Shown here piece after piece: positions 8,026 through 16,963 of a stretch of DNA of 64,000 nt (position 1 is the first letter of the stretch; every line of letters begins with the position of its first letter). The translations under genes and the position numbers were made by a program. This DNA is from Prochlorococcus marinus subsp. marinus str. CCMP1375 (GTDB lineage: Bacteria; Cyanobacteriota; Cyanobacteriia; PCC-6307; Cyanobiaceae), in the NCBI RefSeq assembly GCF_000007925.1, contig NC_005042.1, forward strand, positions 558,001 through 622,000. Reading direction: 5' to 3'. Below the pieces are notes generated by a model that ran no database searches, was not told the DNA's origin, and worked only from the letters and a program-made list of their open reading frames with translations.

Positions 8026-11000
8026 AGTAATGAAACGTCAAATCACACCCACTCAACTTGCATTATTTAGTAGAAGTCCAGTTATTGGTGCTTGGTGGGA
8101 AGAGTTAAATAAAATTGATCCAGAGAGTGCACCAAAACCACAGCCTGACTCATTGGATAAATTATTGATTGACTTTGGTCATGAACACGAAAAAATATTG
8201 ATTAACGATTTAATAGCACAAGGATACAGAGTGAATGTGAAGTGGGTTAAAGGAAAGATGACATCACTCAATTTCCAAGAGACACTAGATGCCATGCACA
8301 ACGGAGATGATTATATATATCAAGCTTGTTTGCAAAATGATGAACTTCGAGGCTCGGTTGATCTCCTTCAGCGAATTGATAAGTCTTCGAAACTAGGGCC
8401 ATGGAGTTATATACCAATTGAATGCAAACTCTCTAGTCATCCTAAGCCTATTTATTTAGTCCAAGGATGCGCATATTGCGAGTTGCTTGAGCCTATCCTT
8501 GGGACACGACCTCAACATTTTAAGCTTTATTTAGGGGGAAAGAAATTTGAGAAAGGAGCAGATGGATTTTTAGTTAATGACTATTGGATGTGGTATAGAC
8601 GTCTTCGTGATCGATATCGGAAGTTTCTAGACACTTTCGATTCTAATAAACAACCAGAACATGCTCCTGGTGATCATGGTCATTGGTCTTCTTTTATTGA
8701 AGAAGAATTAGTGAAGAAACGAGATTTGATCCTTGTTGCTGGTATGAGACAAAGTCAGAGGGAAAAGTTGATTAAAGCAGGTATATCCACTATTGAGCAA
8801 CTTGCTAATAAAGTTGCTAATAAATCAAATACGACAACCATACCTGATTTAGATGAGAATATGTTTATTAGATTAAAGGAACAAGCTGAGATTCAGACAT
8901 CTCCAATGGGAGAAGGAGGGAGACCACCTTATAAAGTTCGCCCCTTAGATGAGCAGACGAAAGGTTTAGAAATGTTGCCTGAGGGTGATACTGGAGATAT
9001 TTGGTTTGATATGGAGGGATACCCAAACCCCCTTACAGGGAAGAAACTTGAATATCTTTTTGGTGCTTGTTATAAAAATAACGAAGACAAGGTCGAGTTT
9101 TTTCCTTTATGGGCCCATGATGAGATACAAGAAGAGAAAGCTTTTAATGATTTTATTGAATGGGTAAAAAATCGCCGTATAGCTTACCCCAAGCTTCATG
9201 TTTACCATTATGCAAATTATGAAAAAGCAGCTTTAGGGAATCTTGCTTTAAAGTATAAGGATCATCAACCTTTGTGGGAAGAATGGTTAAGAGAAGAACT
9301 ATTTGTCGATCTCTATCCTATCGTTCGAAATGGGATACTTCTTGGGGCTCCAAGTTATTCGATTAAAAAGGTTGAAAAGCTCTATTTAGGTGATCGTAAC
9401 GAAGAAATTAGTACTGCTGTTGATTCTGTTGTGCAATATGCAGAATGGTTAAAGTCCGGAGAAGCAAAATTAACGGGTGATTCAATTTCGTCAAGTGAGC
9501 GACTTCAAAACCTTCAAGATTACAACGAAAAGGATTGTGAGTCTACTAAGCAACTTCAAGATTTTCTCATTGATAGGCAGAGGGAGATGCTCATTTCTCC
9601 TCGTCTTAATAAGTTCAGTAATTTAGAGGAGGAGGTTTTAAATAAAAAGCTTAGAGATTTAGAACTAATAGCAAAGAAAATGAGAAAAGAAGTTTCAGAT
9701 CCAAATAATGATCAACACCTAAAAGGATCAGATGGGTTGAGTTTTAAACATCAAAAGCTTGTCTCATATTTGATTGAGTTTCATGAAACAGAGGGGAAGG
9801 TTGAATGGTGGGAGTTCTTTAACCGGAGAGATCAAACGACTTCTGATGAGCGATATTACGATACAGAAATAATTGCTAATGCTAGAAAAATAGGCAAAAA
9901 AACAATTAAAAAAAGTGAAGGATATATTTATGAATTTAAAGCTGAACAGCCTTTAAAGCTTTCGAATAAACCTGGTCTGAATATGTCCTTTTCTTTAGCT
10001 GAATTTAGAAAGAAAAAAGAGAGACTTATTTCTAAAGATAAATTAGGTACAAATAATAATGAAGATAAAAAGAAAATATTTTCTCTTGTAGGCAACTTTT
10101 GTGAAAATGATCCAACAAAAATTGTTCTCAAAGTTGGAGCCAAGAAGAAAGAATATTTAGATGAAATGGGTTTTAAAGAACTTCCCTCGCATTGTGATTT
10201 GATTCTTTTTCCTAGGCAGATTTATCAATATATGCTTCCTGATTTAGTTAGACAAGCCAAAGCCTGGGTCGAGGTAAAGAAACCATTTTCAAAGGCAATG
10301 GTTCATTTATTAGAAAAAAGGAAAATACCTGAACTTATAAAGCTCAATCAGCAAATTTGTAATACACCAGATAAGGTAGCTACCTTATTAACTGACTTTT
10401 TATCAACAGCAAAGGGGATTGCACTTTCACTGCAAGGTCCTCCTGGAACTGGAAAAACTACTGTTACAGGAGAACTCATTGCTAGATTGGTGAAAGAAGG
10501 TAAACGAATAGCTGTTAGTTCCCAGACTCATGAGGCGATTAATAATCTACTTAAGTGTGTAGATGAAAAGGCAGAGTCATTAGCAGTAAATCCTTTTATT
10601 GTTAAAATAAGTAGTGGTACGAGTAAGAAAAGTGATAAGCGATCTCTTAAGGGGACAAAAATACAGTCAATTAGTCAGAAAGCTTTCAACTCCGAACATA
10701 CTGTGCTTGGTGCCACAGTTTTTAGCTTAGTGAAGGAATGTTTTAGTGAGGAACCTTTTGATCTTTTAGTTGTTGATGAGGCTGGGCAGGTCTCTTTAAG
10801 TAATCTTTTGTTTATGAGTCAGTGTGCTCGCAATATTTTGCTTGTTGGCGATCAAAATCAATTGTCTCAACCAAATCGTGCGGCACATCCAGAAAATAGT
10901 GATTTAAGTTGCTTGGATTATATGATGGGGGATGAAAAAATAGTGCCTACTGACCGAGGTGTGTTTTTGGCTACCAGTTGGAGAATGCCTCCATCATTAA

Positions 11001-11587
11001 CTTCAGTTGTTTCTGAGCTTTTTTATCAAGGTGAACTGCAGTCATGTATATCTAAATCAGAGAACAAGATCCTTTGGGAAGGATTACAACAAGGCTTGTC
11101 TTTTGAACCAGTGGAGCATTCTTCTAATTCAAGTGAAAGCAAGGAAGAAATTGATCGAATTGAGCAATTGGTGAATCAATTGCTTGGTTGCTCATATCAA
11201 TTGGTTCAACAAAATAGCGAAGGGACATCATTACTTCAAGGCATTATTGGCCGTGATGAGATACTGATTACGGCTCCTTATAACCTTCAAGTAAATCGAC
11301 TTGAGAGGCGTTTATCTAGTAAAGCTCGAATAGGAACTGTTGACCGTTTTCAAGGCCAACAAGCTCCTATATCGATTCATTCCCTTACTGCAAGTGATGC
11401 TGAAAATGCTCCTAGAGGAATTGGATTTGTTTTGGACCCAGATCGTTTAAATGTTGCAATTAGCCGAGCTCAATGTTTATCTATTGTCGTTGGCTCTCCT
11501 TCTCTGGCCACAGGGATTGCGGGTACTGTTGAAGGCGTTATGCAGTTAAACCGACTTTGCCGAATCATGGACACAGCGACCAAATAA
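8018..11587 (+). CDS. RecB-like (TM0106-type) nuclease fused to superfamily 1 helicase
   Basis: This 1189-residue protein has two parts. The N-terminal half starts with TPTQLALFSRSPVIGAWWEE and has the layout of TM0106-type RecB-family nucleases, including a DIWFDMEGYPNP segment near residue 330. The C-terminal third is a UPF1/Dna2-type helicase: Walker A GPPGTGKTT at about 807, a DEAG box at about 920, a GDQNQLSQP motif III, then SWRMPP, TVDRFQGQQ and a final RLNVAISRAQ. Related fusions are widespread and are thought to process DNA, often in defence contexts. It closes a three-gene operon (7292-11587). Alternative start at 8030. The family assignment is solid; the biological role is inferred. 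Confidence 0.85.
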   Translation: MFEVMKRQITPTQLALFSRSPVIGAWWEELNKIDPESAPKPQPDSLDKLLIDFGHEHEKILINDLIAQGYRVNVKWVKGKMTSLNFQETLDAMHNGDDYIYQACLQNDELRGSVDLLQRIDKSSKLGPWSYIPIECKLSSHPKPIYLVQGCAYCELLEPILGTRPQHFKLYLGGKKFEKGADGFLVNDYWMWYRRLRDRYRKFLDTFDSNKQPEHAPGDHGHWSSFIEEELVKKRDLILVAGMRQSQREKLIKAGISTIEQLANKVANKSNTTTIPDLDENMFIRLKEQAEIQTSPMGEGGRPPYKVRPLDEQTKGLEMLPEGDTGDIWFDMEGYPNPLTGKKLEYLFGACYKNNEDKVEFFPLWAHDEIQEEKAFNDFIEWVKNRRIAYPKLHVYHYANYEKAALGNLALKYKDHQPLWEEWLREELFVDLYPIVRNGILLGAPSYSIKKVEKLYLGDRNEEISTAVDSVVQYAEWLKSGEAKLTGDSISSSERLQNLQDYNEKDCESTKQLQDFLIDRQREMLISPRLNKFSNLEEEVLNKKLRDLELIAKKMRKEVSDPNNDQHLKGSDGLSFKHQKLVSYLIEFHETEGKVEWWEFFNRRDQTTSDERYYDTEIIANARKIGKKTIKKSEGYIYEFKAEQPLKLSNKPGLNMSFSLAEFRKKKERLISKDKLGTNNNEDKKKIFSLVGNFCENDPTKIVLKVGAKKKEYLDEMGFKELPSHCDLILFPRQIYQYMLPDLVRQAKAWVEVKKPFSKAMVHLLEKRKIPELIKLNQQICNTPDKVATLLTDFLSTAKGIALSLQGPPGTGKTTVTGELIARLVKEGKRIAVSSQTHEAINNLLKCVDEKAESLAVNPFIVKISSGTSKKSDKRSLKGTKIQSISQKAFNSEHTVLGATVFSLVKECFSEEPFDLLVVDEAGQVSLSNLLFMSQCARNILLVGDQNQLSQPNRAAHPENSDLSCLDYMMGDEKIVPTDRGVFLATSWRMPPSLTSVVSELFYQGELQSCISKSENKILWEGLQQGLSFEPVEHSSNSSESKEEIDRIEQLVNQLLGCSYQLVQQNSEGTSLLQGIIGRDEILITAPYNLQVNRLERRLSSKARIGTVDRFQGQQAPISIHSLTASDAENAPRGIGFVLDPDRLNVAISRAQCLSIVVGSPSLATGIAGTVEGVMQLNRLCRIMDTATK

Positions 11588-11925
11588 TTACAAAATCCCT
11601 AGGGCACTTTTTTTGCCTTTCCTTTTGATTTTTTATCTTACATATGCAGAGCATGTGCACAATCCTTGTGATGATAAAAGGACAGTATTCACCTACAGCA
11701 ATGTGCTATTCAAAAACCTAAATAATCAAATCAGGAATTAAGAAAAGATCTTACGCCTAAAACCTTTAATCAATGTATTTCAATTGCTGATAAGGTTTGC
11801 CAAGAAACCTATGCTCTTTATAGGAAAGGATCTATCTACCCATTTGTAGTCATTAATTGTCAAAAGGATCTAAAACAATGGGTCTCATGTCGTTTTAATA
11901 AAGGGCTCAAAGGTGGATGTAGTGA
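11588..11925 (+). pseudogene. Possible decayed small gene in gap
   Basis: Within this gap one frame reads CQETYALYRKGSIYPFVVIN and ends GLKGGCSD at a TAG near 11930. It has no start codon. A second frame just upstream (TVFTYSNVLFKNL) ends where the first becomes open. This suggests a frameshifted remnant. Nothing else is seen here. Confidence 0.3.
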
Positions 11926-12129
11926 TTAGATTTGTTCGATAGTCTTTTCCTCTTTTTTAAATTGGGGTACCATTAATTCATCATCAAGATCAAGGTCATT
12001 AAAAATCCATTCACCTATTTCTAGAAGTAGTTCTAAACGCTCTGCTGGCTTTAGCTTTTTCATTCTTTCAAGTGAATGATTGACAACATGATTGATTGTC
12101 TTTTTTAGTTGCTTTTTTTTCTTGCTCAT
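11926..12129 (-). CDS. Hypothetical protein, 67 aa, second gene of HTH pair
   Basis: This is a basic then acidic small protein (MSKKKKQLKKTINHVVNHS, then LELLLEIGEWIFNDLDLDDE). It is predicted helical throughout, with no membrane segment. Its start ATGA overlaps the stop of the 211-aa gene, so the two are translationally coupled. The small size and coupled position could fit an antitoxin-like or adaptor protein, but no family is recognised. Confidence 0.55.
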   Translation of the reverse strand: MSKKKKQLKKTINHVVNHSLERMKKLKPAERLELLLEIGEWIFNDLDLDDELMVPQFKKEEKTIEQI

Positions 12130-12761
12130 GGTCTTACCTCCGCTGTTGGTTGAACTTTTACTGTTGAGGTCAATTCCTCTTTAAAAATAAATTTCTCAGC
12201 ACTTCCTGAAACCTGCATCCATGCAGATGCAGGAGGTTCTTCAAAGGTTGCCTTACATCGCGATGAATTTGTTCCACCTTTTTCAAAGAAGGTTTGTTCT
12301 CGTCTTGTCCAATTCAAATAACCCTTTGCTCTAAAGTTTTTTAATTCATTTGAGCACCACCATTCAGCATCTTCTCTTAGGGAAGTAAATGCTTTTGGAA
12401 TTGATTTGGTTCCATACACAGCTGGTATGTAGCGAATGGTTAGATACGGATCAATATCTGTATCAGCCCATTGATTCCATTTGACTTTTTGTTCTTCAAT
12501 TTCTTTGCGATGAGCCTCTTGATCTTGTGTGATGCATTTTTGCAATGCATCTTTTTGAGGATTTAATTCATTGATTAGTTTTTTAAACCAATAAGAACTT
12601 ATGTCTCCATTGAGCTCAAATTGTCTTATTAGGCTTCCAATCTTTGAGATGTTTCTTGCTTGCAGGATGGAAGCAAGTTGACCGGGCTTTAGTTCCCGTT
12701 CTATGCGTAAATTCGCTAAATATCGGGACACATGCGTGCCTCGATTATGATGGATTGTCAT
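12126..12761 (-). CDS. Hypothetical protein with possible N-terminal helix-turn-helix
   Basis: This protein has 211 residues. Residues about 11-68 (YLANLRIERELKPGQLASIL, then GSLIRQFELNGDISSYWFKK) read like an XRE-type helix-turn-helix, with the Arg/Glu/Gln spacing of such domains. The rest has an acidic region and many Trp residues but no recognised catalytic motif. It is the first gene of a two-gene operon. A DNA-binding role is a moderate-confidence inference. Confidence 0.55.
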   Translation of the reverse strand: MTIHHNRGTHVSRYLANLRIERELKPGQLASILQARNISKIGSLIRQFELNGDISSYWFKKLINELNPQKDALQKCITQDQEAHRKEIEEQKVKWNQWADTDIDPYLTIRYIPAVYGTKSIPKAFTSLREDAEWWCSNELKNFRAKGYLNWTRREQTFFEKGGTNSSRCKATFEEPPASAWMQVSGSAEKFIFKEELTSTVKVQPTAEVRP

Positions 12762-12777
12762 TAAAACTGTCGGTAGC

Positions 12778-12834
12778 GTTCCTGCTCATCAACCCTCTTG
12801 GGTTCCAGGTTTGACCACCTTGCCTAGCAGGAAC
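12778..12834. other. Inverted repeat, candidate structured RNA
   Basis: GTTCCTGCT (12778-12786) pairs perfectly with AGCAGGAAC (12826-12834). Inside lies a second hairpin, AACCC (12791-12795) with GGGTT (12800-12804). It sits in the gap between divergent genes. It may be a leader, an operator or a small RNA. Confidence 0.35.
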
Positions 12835-12948
12835 AACGGCAGGTTGGTGATTGACAATCCCCTGAAGGATTAGCGTCAATACTCGGGATGAACGGAGATA
12901 ACTCCTTACAGTTAAGTTACCATAGATAATAATAAAAAGCGTTTAATT

Positions 12949-13101
12949 ATGAGAACTTGGGATATTAGATACAAATTGACAAAAGTAGGAGGAAAATATT
13001 TTTTGAAAAGAGTTAATGCTACTTATCAGCATGAGGCGAATAAAATTCTTGACGCTGAAATGCCTGGTGCTTATCGTTGTGGATCTGCCAGCCTTGTCTG
13101 A
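12949..13101 (+). CDS. Small hypothetical protein, 50 aa
   Basis: ATG 12949 to TGA 13099-13101 encodes a 50-residue protein that begins MRTWDIRYKLTKVGGKYFLK and has a central EANKILDAEMPGA segment. Its layout, with a beta hairpin and then a helix ending near a Pro, resembles the 55-aa protein at 7292. It could be a member of the same small family. The role is unknown. Confidence 0.5.
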   Translation: MRTWDIRYKLTKVGGKYFLKRVNATYQHEANKILDAEMPGAYRCGSASLV

Positions 13102-13123
13102 GCTTAAAAAATAGAAGTGAATT

Positions 13124-13642
13124 ATGAATACATTGCAAACTAAAATTTTTAATGTCATCAATGCAATTATACGCATTGATGATTTTGGTGAATATTATAA
13201 GGATCACACAATTCGATATGGGGTTTTGAATTATGTCGCCAAGTTTAGCCTTTCTAAAGACAAATACTTGATTACGGCGAAAGCCTATAGGCATTTAGAG
13301 TTAAATGGCTTTTTGAATGAGAAGGGATTGAGGCGAGGATTAAAATCTAGAAAAAATGGTTTTACATATGAACACCCAGTTCCATCAAATAGAATTTCAG
13401 CGGAGATAATAAAATATCGCTATGACGAAGATATGGTCGCAAAAATCCTTAATTGGACTGACTATATAGTTGTCCTGACAACTGATGAAAATAATTCTAT
13501 TAAGGATTCGGGTTTCCAAAATAATATGCCTGAGGACTGGATCTTTTTTAAAGATAATATTTTTGAAAGATATAAGTTTTCTCCTCTCGTTGAAGATATA
13601 CCTTCACAGGAAATTAACGTATATGGTCAAATTTGTAGATGA
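13124..13642 (+). CDS. Hypothetical protein, 172 aa, downstream of retron
   Basis: This is a soluble protein. Residues about 70-95 contain a basic stretch (GLRRGLKSRKNGFTYEHPVPSNR), with an EHPVPS motif reminiscent of some nuclease-like proteins but not diagnostic. The second half is acidic. It is transcribed toward the retron operon, with an integrase remnant in between, so it is not part of that operon. I cannot name a family. Confidence 0.5.
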   Translation: MNTLQTKIFNVINAIIRIDDFGEYYKDHTIRYGVLNYVAKFSLSKDKYLITAKAYRHLELNGFLNEKGLRRGLKSRKNGFTYEHPVPSNRISAEIIKYRYDEDMVAKILNWTDYIVVLTTDENNSIKDSGFQNNMPEDWIFFKDNIFERYKFSPLVEDIPSQEINVYGQICR

Positions 13643-13661
13643 CTTTAATTTTGTATTCAAT

Positions 13662-13880
13662 TTAGTTATTTTTAGAGATGCATCTCCCCACCGCAATAAT
13701 GGTTAAAGAGGAATTATTCACCACCTTTTCCCTCTGTCCGAGTGGAGGAAGTTTTTCACCTATCGAGAATTTTTTCTGTAAGTTCCAATCAATTGGATTA
13801 GCGTCTAAATCTTTAACGAAAAGAGTATGCAACTTTCTTAGCACTGTGCTTTTACCCTGTTTACCACTCTTAGAGTTTTA
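13662..13880 (-). pseudogene. Tyrosine recombinase remnant (between box I and box II)
   Basis: On the minus strand the frame reads SKSGKQGKSTVLRKLH, then DWNLQKKFSIGEKLPPLGQ. It aligns by eye with NWNLKERL...LPPLG in the remnant at 5865-6242. That is the linker region of marine cyanobacterial integrases, without box I, box II or the Tyr. It lies directly downstream of the retron reverse transcriptase gene, marking an old element boundary. Confidence 0.55.
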
Positions 13881-13899
13881 GAGAGGTAATCAAAATATA

Positions 13900-15318
13900 T
13901 TATTTTGAAATCCATAAGTGTTTTGAAGACAATGTTGTAGCTAATTCTGGTGAAACCATATTGATGTAAGATAAATATCCACGAGCTACAGCAATTGCAT
14001 TTTTCCCGATGTCTTTAGATACAAATTCTAGACCTTTAGTTTCACAATGATGTAGAAAGGCTCGGAACTTACGCAAATCATTTCTACTAATTCGAACATC
14101 TTTATTGACAACTAATCCTGTTACTGTTTGGCGATGAGGATGTCTCATTATATTAGTTTTATGCTTATTGATTCTAAACCCCTCGCTTGCAACGATCTTT
14201 GAAGCAGCTTTGACAAGGCGGTATGCTGGCATTTCTTCGGCATTGCTTGAGAATACAAGATCATCAGCATATCTTGAGTAAATCCATCCTATCTTTTCTG
14301 TATATTTCTGTAGGCGACGATCTAGTTTATGGGCGATTAAATTTGCCAATGCTGGAGATGTACATGCTCCTTGAGGAAGGTTGCGGGGACCTACTTTTAC
14401 AAAGTGAGTTTCTCCATGATATTTTAAAATTATTCTAGGACTATCGGTACATAAAAGACTAAATACCGTAGATATTCCAGGATTATATCCTAGGGACTCA
14501 AATAGGCCTCTTATACGTATGAAGGTGATTGAAGGGAAGAAATCTTTAAGATCTAATCGTAAAACTACTTTTGAATTGGCATGTAATTTTGCATTGTCTA
14601 ATATTGATTTACCAGGCCTAAAAGCTGTCGCTGCTGAGTGAATATCAAGCTTGTTTAATATAGATTCTAGAATCCATTTTTGAGCATTTCTTAAAGCTGG
14701 TTTCGGACTGGATATTAGGCGAGATCCACCTGATTTCTTTGGGATTTCGAATCTCGTATAGTGGTCAATTTTTTGAGAGTCTCTTTCATAAGTTAACCAC
14801 TGTAGGCTATTTGGGGTTGTTTCTAACGTTGATGATAATTCTGCAAAGGTTGTGATCACGGGTAATCCGTTTAGCTCAAGTTTCTCTGTATTACCCCCTG
14901 TAAAATTCAGTCGATTAGATACGTCTCTACCTAGAAAAGTTGGAGACTTAATTCGCTGTTCATAAGCTAATTTTGAACGCTCTTTGCGTTGAGATTCTTT
15001 TTTTTGTTTGCGATCTTCATTTTTTTGCTTTACACGTTTAATCCTTTCGGAACGTATTTTTTCAAGAGCTACTTCAACTGAGTCAATAGATTCTATCTCT
15101 TCATTAGTTGCTCTTATGAAATTTGAAATATCAGATAACTTTGATTTTGCTTGTTCGTATTCCTCTAAAGAGATTCCACTAGCTTCTATCATTTTTGCTA
15201 TTTTCTTGTTGCTCAGAAAACCCAGTCGAGACATTTCCTCAAATTCATATGCGGCTTGTCCAATTTCATCAAGTCTTTTCCGCCAATTTTGATTAATACT
15301 CCTCTCTTCCTTGCTCAT
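13900..15318 (-). CDS. Retron-type reverse transcriptase
   Basis: Retron RTs copy part of a partner RNA into msDNA, a branched RNA-DNA hybrid used in phage sensing. The 472-residue protein has a charged N-terminal extension (about 150 residues, coiled-coil-like near 90-120). It then shows the retron NAxxH motif as NAKLH (242-246), motif A RLDLKDFFPS with D256, LPQGACTSP at 314-322, the catalytic YADD at 350-353, and the retron VTG motif at 399-401. It is the last gene of a three-gene operon, starting 1 base after the SWIM gene ends. The long extension and partners fit type XIII retron RTs. All catalytic residues are intact. Confidence 0.9.
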   Translation of the reverse strand: MSKEERSINQNWRKRLDEIGQAAYEFEEMSRLGFLSNKKIAKMIEASGISLEEYEQAKSKLSDISNFIRATNEEIESIDSVEVALEKIRSERIKRVKQKNEDRKQKKESQRKERSKLAYEQRIKSPTFLGRDVSNRLNFTGGNTEKLELNGLPVITTFAELSSTLETTPNSLQWLTYERDSQKIDHYTRFEIPKKSGGSRLISSPKPALRNAQKWILESILNKLDIHSAATAFRPGKSILDNAKLHANSKVVLRLDLKDFFPSITFIRIRGLFESLGYNPGISTVFSLLCTDSPRIILKYHGETHFVKVGPRNLPQGACTSPALANLIAHKLDRRLQKYTEKIGWIYSRYADDLVFSSNAEEMPAYRLVKAASKIVASEGFRINKHKTNIMRHPHRQTVTGLVVNKDVRISRNDLRKFRAFLHHCETKGLEFVSKDIGKNAIAVARGYLSYINMVSPELATTLSSKHLWISK

Positions 15319-15319
15319 T

Positions 15320-16963
15320 TTATGTACCCCCCATCAAGCTAAGTGCGACAATATGTCTACAAGGTCCAAATTTAAGCTTGTTGTATCGAAAATAAGAACA
15401 ATCGCATTGGGCAAGTTTAACTCTATTATCTGAGTCAGTTTTGAGGGATGGGTGATTGATTTTGCCATTATAGTTTACTTTGCCATTAATACTTCTACTG
15501 TCTGTCGCGATTTCATCAGACATGATTTCAATAGCATTCTCTTTAAATATTTGAATGCCTTTTCTTTCTTCGGTTCCAGTTTCATTAGTTGATTTGAGGT
15601 TGAGATTAGGAAATAGTTGCCTCCAGCGATAAATCCCTGGATCAGGGTCGAACATCGCAGAGCCAGCTAAGCATAAGCGCTGTAAAATACGTCTTGACTC
15701 AATTGGACTGGAATTCAATGAATTAGATAGATCATCTACCGATAAAGATCCCTGAGCCTTTAAAAGATCTGCCGCTTTTGAAATCGTTTCAATTGGAGCA
15801 TCAGATGCAGGGACGATAGCGGAAAAACGTGCTCGCCCAGCCCAGTCTTGTGATGTCCATCCAGAAAGACCAATTGTTAATGTTATTTCATCTATTTCTA
15901 AACTCCAAAATGAAGGCATCCCTGAGTCAATTAGTCTGACATTTACTTTAGGTTTCAATGGCAATAAATCTTTTATAACTCTAAGTCTTCTTCTCCCCCA
16001 AACTTTTATTTTTTTGTTTTCTGTACCCTCATATGGGATATCTGAAACCGTAAAAACATCATTCCATGGTTCTACTATGATTTGAGGTGGTTCGCCAGCA
16101 ACGAGATCAAAGATCAAGGATCTTGGCCCATGCTTTTCTCGTTCTGAATCCAATCTTGCTATAACATCTGCGAGAGCTGAAGATGAGAGATTAATTTGGA
16201 TTGGTGCTAGAGATAGAGATGCTTGTACTTCAACTAAACCTTTGACCCAAGATTCCGGTAAGTCTATTTTCTTTTCGACTGTTGAGGAAATGCCAGTATC
16301 AATACCAACAGAATCGGAACCAACAGTTAGATGTAGTGGTCTATATGCTCTTGTACGTGCGAGTTCTTTTTCTAAAGGAATACTAAAGTCAATATTCGTA
16401 GTTCCAAGCAATGGTTTGCTTTTAGTTCGTGTGACGTGATGGGGTAAAAGTACTCTTGCATATGTTGACTCGTCTTTAGAAAATGCTTCAAAAAAAGTCG
16501 CATCAGATTGAACGCTGACTATGGGATCAAGAATTATCCATGCCTCTCGATTGTGATTGTAAAGCCACTTCCAAAAAGCTTTAGTTTCCTTGGAAACACT
16601 TTTAGCACTATGAAATTTGTTGATTATCTTTTTTATTTCAATTTTTTCTTTCTCTAAGTTTTCTTTTTTGGTCAATAAACTCGGAAGTTTTTTTGCTGCG
16701 TCTAGTTGATATTGTGGAAGTTCTTTTATGTATTCTCCTTTGACCCATTTTTGATAAGCTGAATGATCGCGTTCAATTAGATTATCTTGCATTTTTACTA
16801 CTTGTCCTAATGCCAGCATTAAACGAGCAAATGAATGGCTAGGCATAATATCTGCGCTTAGAAAAACAGGTGATTGTGCAACATCTGTCCCAAACGTGAT
16901 ATCACTATTTTGGGATGTAGATCTAGCTACTGATTTAGTGTAGAGACCTTGATAAGTAGGCAT
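15320..16963 (-). CDS. SWIM zinc-finger protein of retron operon (WHSWIM-like)
   Basis: This is a 547-residue protein. The C-terminus carries a textbook SWIM finger: C520-x-C522, then C535-x-H537 (CDCSYF...GPCRH). The segment before it (around ISKAADLLKAQGSLSVDDLS to RILQRLCLAGSAMFD) looks like a winged helix. This combination is the WHSWIM effector described in type XIII retrons. The N-terminal two thirds has no motif I can name. Its start overlaps the stop of the 930-aa ARM-like gene and its stop is adjacent to the RT start, so the three are translationally linked. It probably binds nucleic acid as part of the retron effector. Confidence 0.85.
   Translation of the reverse strand: MPTYQGLYTKSVARSTSQNSDITFGTDVAQSPVFLSADIMPSHSFARLMLALGQVVKMQDNLIERDHSAYQKWVKGEYIKELPQYQLDAAKKLPSLLTKKENLEKEKIEIKKIINKFHSAKSVSKETKAFWKWLYNHNREAWIILDPIVSVQSDATFFEAFSKDESTYARVLLPHHVTRTKSKPLLGTTNIDFSIPLEKELARTRAYRPLHLTVGSDSVGIDTGISSTVEKKIDLPESWVKGLVEVQASLSLAPIQINLSSSALADVIARLDSEREKHGPRSLIFDLVAGEPPQIIVEPWNDVFTVSDIPYEGTENKKIKVWGRRRLRVIKDLLPLKPKVNVRLIDSGMPSFWSLEIDEITLTIGLSGWTSQDWAGRARFSAIVPASDAPIETISKAADLLKAQGSLSVDDLSNSLNSSPIESRRILQRLCLAGSAMFDPDPGIYRWRQLFPNLNLKSTNETGTEERKGIQIFKENAIEIMSDEIATDSRSINGKVNYNGKINHPSLKTDSDNRVKLAQCDCSYFRYNKLKFGPCRHIVALSLMGGT

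Noticed and set aside
13900-15318. Group II intron maturase or diversity-generating RT
   Set aside because: No maturase X or HNH domain, no intron RNA, no TR/VR repeats; retron NAxxH and VTG motifs and an adjacent a1/a2 RNA are present.
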